Shown one piece after another: positions 8,786-18,530 of a DNA stretch of 64,000 bases. Position 1 is the first letter of the stretch. Every line of letters begins with the position of its first letter. Origin of the DNA: CAWDVK01 sp963805715 (lineage in GTDB: Bacteria; Actinomycetota; Actinomycetes; Streptosporangiales; Streptosporangiaceae); assembly GCA_963805715.1 (NCBI GenBank), contig CAWDVK010000008.1:347846-411845 (forward strand). The letters are read 5' to 3'. A model generated the notes under the pieces. The model saw only the letters and a program-made list of their open reading frames with translations. It was not told the DNA's origin and did no database searches. The position numbers and the translations under genes are program-made.

Positions 8786-10683
8786 CCAGATCCGGGCCGC
8801 CGCCGGCCGGGCCACCTCCGCCGGCCGGGGCACCTCCGCCGGACGGGGCACCCTCGCCGGCCGGGGCACCCCCGCCGGCCGGGGCACCCCCGCTGGACGG
8901 GCTGCTAGTGGTGGCGCTGGAGCAGGCCGTGGCCGCTCCGTTCGCGACCCGTCAGCTGGCCGACCTCGGCGCCCGGGTGGTCAAGCTGGAGCGGCCCGGC
9001 CGCGGTGACTTCGCCAGGGACTACGACAGCGCGGCCGGGGACGGCATGTCCAGCTGGTTCGTCTGGCTGAACCGGTCCAAGCAGTCCGTTATCACCGATC
9101 TCGCCACCAGCGAGGGGCGCCGCGCGCTCGCTGCCCTGATCGGCCGCGCGGACGTGTTCGTGTGCAATCTCGCCCCGGCCACCATCCGGCGGCTCGGAAT
9201 CTCGGCGGCGCAGCTCAGCGCCCGGCACCCGCGGCTGATCGCCTGCGAGATCAGCGGCTACGGTGACACCGGCCCCTATGCCGACCGCAAGGCCTACGAC
9301 CTGCTGGTCCAGGCGGAGGCCGGCGTGCTGGCCGTGACCGGGTCGCCGGAAGCGCCGGCCAAGGCGGGCATCAGCGTCGCTGACATCGCGGCCGGCGTCT
9401 ATGCCTACAGCGGCATCCTCGCTGCCCTGCTGCAGCGCGGCCGGACCGGGCGGGGCGGGGTGGTGCAGGTGTCACTGCTGGACGCGCTGGCCGAGTGGAT
9501 GTCGCATCCGCTGCTGTTCACCAGCCTGACCGGCCGGCCGCCGCGGCGCACCGGTGCCCGGCATGCCAGCATCGTCCCTTACGGCTCGTACCGGACTGCC
9601 GACTCCGCTGACATTCTCCTTGCCGTGCAAAACGAGGCCGAATGGGCCCGGCTGTGCCGCGACGTGCTCGGCCTGCCAGCAGCCGCCGACGACAGCCGGC
9701 TGGCCGGCAACGAGCGCCGGATGCAGCGGCGCGATGAGGTAGAGGCCATGGTCAGCCAGGCTGTCTCCCGGCTCGCGGCCGAGGAGCTCGTCGCCAGGCT
9801 GGACCGGGCCAGGATCGCCTACGCGTCGGTCCGCAACGTCGCGCAGGTCCTTGCCCATCCGCAGCTGGCCAGCCGGTGGGCGTCCGTCGCCGCGGGCAGC
9901 CGGGAGGTGCGGATACTCCGCCCGCCGGCGCGGCACAGCGGGTTCGACCCGGTGATCGGCCCGGTTCCGCGGCACGGCGCCGACACTGCGGCGGTCCTGG
10001 CCGAGATCGCCGGCGACAGCGAGCCGGGCGGCGAGGACTGGCCGGATATCAGCGGCACTTATGACGTCGTCGCCGCGGACTACGCGGCGATGTTCGCCGC
10101 CGAGCTGGCGGGCAAGCCCTTCGACCGGGATCTGCTGGACAGGTTTGCCGCCACGGTCACCGGCCGCGGGCCGGTCTGGGACGTTGGCTGCGGCCCAGCC
10201 GGGCACGTCACCCGTTATCTCGCCGACCGCGGCGCCGAGATGGCCGGCGTCGACCTGTCCCCGGTCGTCGCGGCGACCGCCGCGAGCCGGCAGCCGGGCC
10301 TGTCCTTCCAGGTCGCCGACATGCGAGAACTCCCGGCCAGGGACGCTTCGCTGGCCGGGATCATCGCGTTCTACTCGGTGATCCACCTGCCGCGCGCGCA
10401 GATCCCGCGCGCTCTCGCGGAGTTCCGCCGGGTGCTGGCGCCGGGCGGCAGCCTGCTGCTCGCCATGCACGGGGGAGCCGGGCAGGCCGGGTCGGCTGAG
10501 TGGCTCGGCCACCAGGTGCCGGTACGGACCACGCTGGTGTCGATGGACGAGCTGACAGCGCTGGCCGACGCGGCCGGCCTGCGGGTGACGCAATGGCACG
10601 CGCGCGAGCCCTACCCCGGCGAGTTCCCGTCCCGGCGGCTGTACCTGTGGGCCACGCGGCCAGCTGGCCCGGACGGCGGATAG
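8782..10683 (+). CDS. Fusion: CaiB/BaiF CoA-transferase (family III) + SAM methyltransferase
   Basis: A single 633-residue frame carries two enzymes. Residues about 37-400 are a family III CoA-transferase: the LEQAVAAPFATRQLADLGA start, the KLERPGRGD loop and the catalytic Asp173 in KAYDLLVQ are present. Residues about 420-630 are a class I methyltransferase with the SAM-binding VWDVGCGPAGH (about 464) and a Rossmann acid in GVDLSP. Residues 1-36 are a Pro/Ala/Gly string encoded by 18-base repeats. The start ATG overlaps the stop of the truncated YbaK gene. The domains suggest CoA-ester chemistry coupled to methylation, but substrates cannot be inferred. Confidence 0.88.
   Translation: MTRSGPPPAGPPPPAGAPPPDGAPSPAGAPPPAGAPPLDGLLVVALEQAVAAPFATRQLADLGARVVKLERPGRGDFARDYDSAAGDGMSSWFVWLNRSKQSVITDLATSEGRRALAALIGRADVFVCNLAPATIRRLGISAAQLSARHPRLIACEISGYGDTGPYADRKAYDLLVQAEAGVLAVTGSPEAPAKAGISVADIAAGVYAYSGILAALLQRGRTGRGGVVQVSLLDALAEWMSHPLLFTSLTGRPPRRTGARHASIVPYGSYRTADSADILLAVQNEAEWARLCRDVLGLPAAADDSRLAGNERRMQRRDEVEAMVSQAVSRLAAEELVARLDRARIAYASVRNVAQVLAHPQLASRWASVAAGSREVRILRPPARHSGFDPVIGPVPRHGADTAAVLAEIAGDSEPGGEDWPDISGTYDVVAADYAAMFAAELAGKPFDRDLLDRFAATVTGRGPVWDVGCGPAGHVTRYLADRGAEMAGVDLSPVVAATAASRQPGLSFQVADMRELPARDASLAGIIAFYSVIHLPRAQIPRALAEFRRVLAPGGSLLLAMHGGAGQAGSAEWLGHQVPVRTTLVSMDELTALADAAGLRVTQWHAREPYPGEFPSRRLYLWATRPAGPDGG
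8803..8892. repeat. 18-base tandem repeat at the start of the fusion gene
   Basis: Five copies of a unit like CCGGCCGGGGCACCTCCG, with small variations. It keeps the frame and encodes AGAPPP-type hexapeptides, and it begins about 17 bases after the truncated YbaK stop. Confidence 0.9.
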
Positions 10684-10707
10684 CGGCGAGTCCGCCCGCT
10701 GGCCCGG

Positions 10708-12624
10708 TCAGGCCAGGTGCGGGCCGGTCGCCGGGTCACCGCCCAGTGCCCGCCTGGCCGCCTCCTGCTCCTGGGCGACGACGTGCGTCACCGCGTTGAT
10801 CAGGGCCAGGTGGGTGAAGGCCTGCGGGAAGTTGCCGAGGTGCCGGCCGGAGTCCGGGTCGATCTCCTCGGCGTAGAGCATCAGCGGGCTGGCATACGAC
10901 AGCACCTTCTCGCACAGGTCGCGGGCCCGGCGATGCTCGCCGATCTCGGCGAGTGCCGATACCAGCCAGAACGAGCAGATCGTGAAGCTGCCCTCGCTGC
11001 CGGGCAGTCCGTCATCGGTCTCCTCCAGGTTGTAGCGCAGCACCAGGCCGTCCGCGGTCAGCTCCTCGGCAATGGCCAGGACCGTGGCCCGGACCCGGGG
11101 GTCGTCCGGCGGCAGGAACCGCAGCAGCGGCATCAGCAGCAGCGACGCGTCGAGTGCCGTGGTCTCGTAGTGCTGGCAGAACACGCCGCGCCCGTCCACC
11201 GCGTGCTCGCAGATGTCGGCGTGGATCTCGTCGGCTGCCTTCTGCCACCGGCGCGCCGTATCGGCATCTTCCCGCAGCCGGGCCAGCCGGGCGCCGCGGT
11301 CCGCGGCGACCCAGCACATCATCTTGGAGGTGGTGAAGTGCTTCGGCTCGCCGCGGATCTCCCAGATGCCGTGGTCGGGCTCGCGCCAGTGCTGCAGCGC
11401 CCGCTCGACCTGGTTCCTGGCCATCTGCCAGACCCGGTCATCCAGCCGGTCCCTGGACTTGGTGTGCAGGTACAGGGAGTCCAGCACGACGCCCCACACG
11501 TCGTTCTGCTGCTGGGAGTAGGCGGCGTTGCCGATCCGCACCGGCCGTGCGCCCTGGTAGCCGTGCAGGTGGTCGAGCTCCCGCTCGGTGAGATCGCTCC
11601 GGCCGTCAATGCCGTGCACGATCTGCAGGTTGCCGCCGCCGCGCTCGACCAGCTCGGTGATGAACGCGAAGTAGTCGTTGGCCTCCCACTCGAAGCCGAG
11701 GGTGAACAGCCCCCAGAGGGCGAACGTGGCATCCCGGATCCAGCTGTAGCGGTAGTCCCAGTTCCGCTCGCCATGCGGGGTTTCCGGCAGGGATGTGGTC
11801 GCCGCGGCGGCGATGGCTCCGGTCGGGGCGAACGTGAGGCCCTTCAGCGTCAGCGCGCTGCGGGTCAGGTAACTGCGCCAGCGGTGATCGGGGAAGCGGC
11901 CGCGCGCCAGCCAGTGCTGCCAGTGGTGAGCGGTCCACAGCGTGCGCTGGTAGGCGTCCTCGTAGTCGGCCGGGGCCGGGCGGCTGCCCCACGAGAGCGC
12001 GCAGAACCGGGTCTCGCCTTCCTTCAGCCGCGTCCGGGCCCGCGCGCTCGGCCCCTCCAGGCCTATCCTGATGTCCGAGGTCAGCGTCAGCGCGAAGCTC
12101 CCGTCCGCCGGGCTGATGGTGGCCTGGTGGTATCCCTGGTCGGTGTGCATCCAGCGGCCGCGCTCGGAGCCGTAGCCGAAGACCGGCTCGCAGTCCATGG
12201 TCAGCTGTACCGAGCCGTTCATGCAGCGGACGGTTCGCAGCAGCACATGCTCGGCGTCGTAGTCGGTCGGCGGCCTGGTGTGCGTGCTGCGCTCCGGGTG
12301 CTCGTGCAGCCACGGGCCCATCACCAGGCAGTCCCGCACCACGAGCCAGCCCTCGCCGCAGTCCCAGCTGGTCTCGAGCACCATCGTGCCCGGCAGGTAC
12401 CGCCGGTCGGCGGGCACGGCCATGTCCTCGGGGCCCAGCCGGAACCGGCCGGCGTCACGGTCCAGGATGGCCGCGAACACGCTCGGGCTGTCCATCCGGG
12501 GCAGGCACATCCACTCGACCGCGCCGCTGGGCGCCACCAGGGCTGTGACCTCGCAGTCGGAGAGGAACGCGTACTCGGCAATCGGCGGGTACGGAGAGAA
12601 CTCGCCCAGGACCTCGCTGGCCAT
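10708..12624 (-). CDS. GH15 family glycosidase, trehalase-like
   Basis: A 638-residue soluble protein with the N-terminal beta-sandwich (PPIAEYAFLSDCEVTALV) and an (alpha/alpha)6 barrel. Actinobacterial GH15 proteins of this size include alpha,alpha-trehalases such as mycobacterial Rv2402. Visible barrel motifs are YSWIRDATFALWGLF, GIWEIRGEPKHFTTSK (general acid region) and SEGSFTICSFWLVSALAE (base region). No signal peptide is seen, so it acts in the cytoplasm. Given nearby glgX-treY-treZ and GH65 genes, trehalose or maltodextrin breakdown is likely; exact specificity is inference. Confidence 0.88.
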   Translation of the reverse strand: MASEVLGEFSPYPPIAEYAFLSDCEVTALVAPSGAVEWMCLPRMDSPSVFAAILDRDAGRFRLGPEDMAVPADRRYLPGTMVLETSWDCGEGWLVVRDCLVMGPWLHEHPERSTHTRPPTDYDAEHVLLRTVRCMNGSVQLTMDCEPVFGYGSERGRWMHTDQGYHQATISPADGSFALTLTSDIRIGLEGPSARARTRLKEGETRFCALSWGSRPAPADYEDAYQRTLWTAHHWQHWLARGRFPDHRWRSYLTRSALTLKGLTFAPTGAIAAAATTSLPETPHGERNWDYRYSWIRDATFALWGLFTLGFEWEANDYFAFITELVERGGGNLQIVHGIDGRSDLTERELDHLHGYQGARPVRIGNAAYSQQQNDVWGVVLDSLYLHTKSRDRLDDRVWQMARNQVERALQHWREPDHGIWEIRGEPKHFTTSKMMCWVAADRGARLARLREDADTARRWQKAADEIHADICEHAVDGRGVFCQHYETTALDASLLLMPLLRFLPPDDPRVRATVLAIAEELTADGLVLRYNLEETDDGLPGSEGSFTICSFWLVSALAEIGEHRRARDLCEKVLSYASPLMLYAEEIDPDSGRHLGNFPQAFTHLALINAVTHVVAQEQEAARRALGGDPATGPHLA

Positions 12625-12785
12625 CCGCCAATCCCCGTCACTCGTGCCCGCCTGCCCGTCATGGCCAGCGGATGACCCTCAACATCCACGAGTACCCAGT
12701 CTGGCTTCGACCTACGCAGTGCTTCCGGCGCTGCGCCGGCCCGGCTGACCAGGACCGCTGCTCGGCGGCAGCGGGAGACCTGAGG

Positions 12786-13427
12786 TCAGCGGACTCCGCG
12801 CGGCCGGAACTGAACGCTGATCCGCGGCCCGGCCGGCCTGGCGGTCTTCGGGATCGCGTGCTGCCACGTTCGCTGGCAGCTGCCGCCCATGACCAGGAGA
12901 TCACCATGCCCGAGCTCGTAGCGGAGCGTCCGGCCGCCGCCGCCTGCCGGGCGCAGCAGCAGCGCCCGGGGCGCGCCGAGCGAGACGATCGCGACCATGG
13001 TGTCGTGCTTGCTGCCGCGGCCGATCGTGTCGCCGTGCCAGGCCACGCTGTCCCGGCCGTCGCGGTACAGGCACAGGCCCGCGGTCGCGAACGGCTCGCC
13101 CAGCTCCCCGGCATAGTGCGCGTCCAGCGCCTGCCGCGCGTCCTCCAGCACGGGGTCGGGCAGCCGCTGGTCCTCGCCGTAGAAGCAGAGCAGCCGGGGC
13201 ACGGCCACGACCCGGTCGTACATCTGCCGCCGCTCGGCCCGCCAGGGCACCGCATGGCGGAGCCGGCTGAATAGCTCATCGGCGCCGCCCAGCCAGCCCG
13301 GACGAAGATCGATCCAGGCTCCGCGCCCGAGCTGGGCCCGCCGGACTGACCGGACTGAGGAGCCCAGCGGGCCTGGCCCTGGCTGCTCGCAGAGGTCCAG
13401 CAGCGAGGCTTGCAGCGCATCCGTCAT
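12786..13427 (-). CDS. AlkB-type 2-oxoglutarate/Fe(II) dioxygenase
   Basis: A 213-residue protein starting at the ATG read from 13427, preceded by GGAGG. AlkB enzymes remove methyl groups from 1-methyladenine and 3-methylcytosine in DNA or RNA. The iron ligands are His131 and Asp133 (WHGD) and His190 (WQHAIP); Arg202 and the later RPR follow as 2-oxoglutarate ligands. The nucleotide-recognition loop precedes at CFYGEDQRLPDP. A longer frame upstream to 13604 crosses the promoter palindrome and has no conserved residues. The gene is divergent from the SRPBCC gene. Confidence 0.88.
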   Translation of the reverse strand: MTDALQASLLDLCEQPGPGPLGSSVRSVRRAQLGRGAWIDLRPGWLGGADELFSRLRHAVPWRAERRQMYDRVVAVPRLLCFYGEDQRLPDPVLEDARQALDAHYAGELGEPFATAGLCLYRDGRDSVAWHGDTIGRGSKHDTMVAIVSLGAPRALLLRPAGGGGRTLRYELGHGDLLVMGGSCQRTWQHAIPKTARPAGPRISVQFRPRGVR

Positions 13428-13440
13428 ACCCTCCACTATA

Positions 13441-13452
13441 GAAAAGCTTTTC
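13441..13452. promoter_or_regulatory. AT-rich palindrome upstream of the alkB-like gene
   Basis: GAAAAGCTTTTC is a perfect 12-base palindrome 14 bases before the start codon, followed on the minus strand by TATAGT, a plausible -10 hexamer. Such an AT-rich island in very GC-rich DNA suggests an operator or promoter. It does not match the usual actinobacterial LexA box. Confidence 0.45.
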
Positions 13453-13589
13453 AAATACTTGTTCGCCCGGGGGCTGTCGTCTCCGGAGTGCCGCGGCCGG
13501 GCGCTGTAGCCTGATAGCGCAGCCCGCCCGTGCGAGGACCGCCGGCTGCCTGCGCGAGGACCGCCGGCTGACCTGGAGGGGAGCACCCG

Positions 13590-14039
13590 ATGGCCCGATA
13601 CCACGCGACAGTCCTTTCTCGGCGCTCAGTGGCGGACACCTTCGCCTATATGGCCACGTTCAGCAATGCCGCCCGGTGGGATCCCGGCGTGCGCAGCGCT
13701 GAGCAGCTCGACCCTGGCCCGGTCGGCGCGGGCACGCGGTTCCGGCTGGTGGTGCCGTTCCTCGGCCGCCGGATGTCGCTGACCTACCGCGTCACTGAGT
13801 TCCGGCCGGACGCTGAGGTGGTGCTTGAGGCCAGCAACAGGCTGATCCGGTCCACCGACCGGATCTCCGTCGCGCCCGACGCCGACGGCGCCAGGGTGGG
13901 TTATCACGCCGACGTGCGGCTGCGCGGGCCGCTCAGCCTGCTGGATCCGCTGCTGGGCCGCGGCTTCCGGGCCGCGGCCGACCGGGCCACGGCCGGGCTG
14001 GCCCGTACCCTGTCCGCGGAGCCGGCCCCGCACGCCTGA
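13590..14039 (+). CDS. SRPBCC (START-like) superfamily protein
   Basis: A 149-residue protein preceded by GGAGGGGAGC. The layout fits the polyketide-cyclase/dehydrase type SRPBCC fold: an N-terminal strand (ARYHATVLSRRSVADTFAYM), the helix-rich NAARWDPGV segment, strands EVVLEASN and RISVAPD, and a long C-terminal helix. These proteins bind hydrophobic ligands in a deep pocket. No catalytic residues can be assigned; function is unknown. Confidence 0.8.
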   Translation: MARYHATVLSRRSVADTFAYMATFSNAARWDPGVRSAEQLDPGPVGAGTRFRLVVPFLGRRMSLTYRVTEFRPDAEVVLEASNRLIRSTDRISVAPDADGARVGYHADVRLRGPLSLLDPLLGRGFRAAADRATAGLARTLSAEPAPHA

Positions 14040-14093
14040 TCAGCTCCTCTCCTCCCCATCCCGGGCCAGCGCGCTCAGTCAGGAGGCCAGCTC

Positions 14094-14791
14094 ATGCGGG
14101 TGATCGTGGTGCGGCACCACGAGGTGGACTCGGCCGGCTTCATCGCCGACTCATTCGCGGCTCTGGGCGCGGAACTTGCCGTGCACCTTTTCCCCGAGGA
14201 CGGGCCGCTGCCCGCCCTGGTCGGCGCTGACCACATCGTCGTCCTGGGCGCCAAGTGGTCGGTCTATGACCATGCCACGATCGGTGACTGGATCGGCGCC
14301 GAGCTCGACTGGCTGCGCCAGGCTGACGCGGCCGGCGTCCCGGTGCTCGGCATCTGCTTCGGCGCGCAGGCCCTCTCGGCGGCACTCGGCGGCCGGGTCG
14401 AGCCGGCCCCGCGCCAGGAGGTCGGCTGGACCACGATCGAGTCGCTGGAGCCGGAGTCGTTCCGCCGGGCCCGTGGCTGGAATTTCACGCGGATCAGTGC
14501 CTGCCGCCGCCCGGCGCGCGGCTGCTGGCCCGTAACGATGTGGGCGTGCAGGCCTTCGCCCTCGGCCGGCACCTGGCCGTCCAGTTCCATCCTGAGGTGA
14601 GCGGCGCCCAGCTCAAGGGGTGGCTGGACGACGGCTGCCGGGCCGAGGCGCAGCGGGCCGGGCAGGATCCGGATGACCTGCTGGCGCGCACGGTGGCCGA
14701 GGAGCCCGCCGCGGCGCGGCGCGCCGCGAGCCTGGTCGAGACGGCGCTGCGGCTGGCCCGGCAGGCCGAGCGGGCCCGGACGGCCAGCTAA
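14094..14791 (+). pseudogene. Class I glutamine amidotransferase, split by a frameshift
   Basis: The N-terminal part (14094 to about 14462) carries the nucleophile Cys88 in GICFGAQ and reads to VGWTTIESLEPESF. From 14465 the -1 frame continues with PPGPWLEFHADQC and then QFHPEVSG, which holds the catalytic His and Glu. Joining the two gives a normal GATase domain of about 230 residues, so a single C is missing near 14462-14464. As written the protein would stop at 14600 in the wrong frame and be dead. It may be a real lesion or a sequencing error. A role in glutamine-dependent amidation (GuaA-like) is the family expectation. Confidence 0.8.
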
Positions 14792-15028
14792 CCGGGCCCT
14801 CAGGCGCCGCCGCGAAAGCTCTGGCCGGCCCGGCCGATCAGATCGGCTCTCCGTCTCAAGGGGCCATGCCGTCCGGGTCGGCGTCGGCCCGGACGCTTCG
14901 CTGCCGGGCCGGACGCGGCATGTTTTGGTGCTGGATTGCCGGATAGCTAGCCGCCCATGACCCAGCTAGACAGGGCTCCGGGCCCGGGCTACCCGGGCCG
15001 CGCCGCGGGTAGTGACGAGGTGTGACCG

Positions 15029-16003
15029 ATGCGGTGCCGGGGAGGCCGCGCCGGCCTGCGGCCGATGCTGGCGGTGGCCGGCGAGCTGCCCGCTGACGAC
15101 ACCGGCTGGGCCTATGAGATGAAATGGGATGGCCTGCGGGCAATCGCCGTTATCGGCCAGCACGTCCGGCTGCAGTCCAGGACCGGCCGGGACATCAGCC
15201 ATGCCTACCCCGAGCTGGGCGGGCTGGCTGCCGCGCTCGGCGGCCGGCAGCTGGTGCTGGACGGCGAGATCGTGGTGCTGGGCGCCGACTCGTGGCCGAG
15301 CTTCGAGGCGCTGCAGCAGCGGATGAACATCTCGGCGGGCGCGCAGGCGAGGGCGCTCGCGGCCCGGGTACCCGTCACCTATCTGGCCTTCGACCTGCTC
15401 TACTCCGGCGGCCGCCCGCTGCTGGACCTGCCGTACCGGGAGCGCCGCGCGCGGCTGGACAGGCTCGGCGGGACCGGCCGGCACTGGCAGATCCCCCCTG
15501 CCTTCGCCGAGGAGGCCGGCGTGCAGGTGCAGGCGGTCTCGCGGCAGCATGGCCTGGAGGGCGTGATGGCCAAGCGGCTGGAGTCACGTTATGAGCCAGG
15601 ACGCCGGTCGCCTAGCTGGCGGAAGATCAAGAACGTGCGCCGGCAGGAGGCGGTGGTAGGCGGCTGGAGCCCCGGCCGCGGCGGCCGGGCCGGGCGGATC
15701 GGCTCCCTGCTGATCGGCACCTACGCGGCCGGCGCGCTGCAGTACGCCGGGCATGTCGGCACGGGCTTCAGTCAGCAGGCCCTCGCCATCCTGGCCGCCC
15801 GGCTGGAGCCATTGCGCACCAGCGCCGCCCCGTTCGCCGGCCCGGTCCCGGACGAGCACGCGCGCGGTGCGGCCTGGGTGCGGCCCGAGCTGGTGATCGA
15901 GGTGGCCTTCGCCGGATGGACCAGCGCGGGCCGGATGCGGGCAGCGTCCTACAAGGGGCTGCGTGACGATAAGGATCCGGCGGAGGTTGTCCGGGAGCCC
16001 TGA
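15029..16003 (+). CDS. ATP-dependent DNA ligase (LigC/LigD ligase-domain type)
   Basis: A 324-residue protein with the nucleotidyltransferase and OB-fold domains. The adenylated lysine is Lys32 in EMKWDGLRA; motif III is FDLLYSGG, motif IV EGVMAKRLESRY and motif V PSWRKIKN. The OB domain runs from QEAVVGGW to the end. These enzymes seal nicks, often in non-homologous end joining or base repair; no Ku or polymerase gene lies nearby. ATG 15029 gives a length typical of stand-alone LigC forms. Confidence 0.9.
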   Translation: MRCRGGRAGLRPMLAVAGELPADDTGWAYEMKWDGLRAIAVIGQHVRLQSRTGRDISHAYPELGGLAAALGGRQLVLDGEIVVLGADSWPSFEALQQRMNISAGAQARALAARVPVTYLAFDLLYSGGRPLLDLPYRERRARLDRLGGTGRHWQIPPAFAEEAGVQVQAVSRQHGLEGVMAKRLESRYEPGRRSPSWRKIKNVRRQEAVVGGWSPGRGGRAGRIGSLLIGTYAAGALQYAGHVGTGFSQQALAILAARLEPLRTSAAPFAGPVPDEHARGAAWVRPELVIEVAFAGWTSAGRMRAASYKGLRDDKDPAEVVREP

Positions 16004-16376
16004 GCCGCGCTCCGGCGGATCCGCTGTCCCTCGCCGGGCCAGCGCGGCGGCCGGCGACAGGTGCCCGACGCAGGGACAGGAGCAGGCGGCCGAGTGTGGC
16101 TGTGGCCATCGTCACGGTGCCGGCAGCGCTTATGATGTCGAGCGCAGCGTGACTGCGGCGATCACGCTGCGCGGTCACGGTGCCGCCGCTGCGCGCCGCG
16201 CGGCCGTGCCGCCGCAGCGGGCGATCCGGAGCCACCGCATGCCCCGCAGGTGCCCGGAACCGGCGCGTCCAGCCGGGCAGCCGGCCGGATCAGCCGAATG
16301 ATCTTGGCGCAGCGGGAAGTCAGGGACCGGAGCGGAGCCGGGGGCCGCGAAGCAGACAGGAAATGGGACGATAACT
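16004..16376. other. Intergenic region before glgX
   Basis: No gene is supported here. An imperfect inverted repeat occurs around 16149-16180 (GTGACTGCGGCG near GCTGCGCGGTCAC). The region probably contains the promoter of the glgX-treY-treZ run. Confidence 0.35.

Positions 16377-18522
<2,146 letters not shown>

Positions 18523-18530
<8 letters not shown>

Noticed and set aside
10717..12675. 652-codon plus-strand frame opposite the GH15 gene
   Set aside because: The minus strand gives a clean GH15 protein; this frame is the usual antisense artefact of high-GC codon bias.
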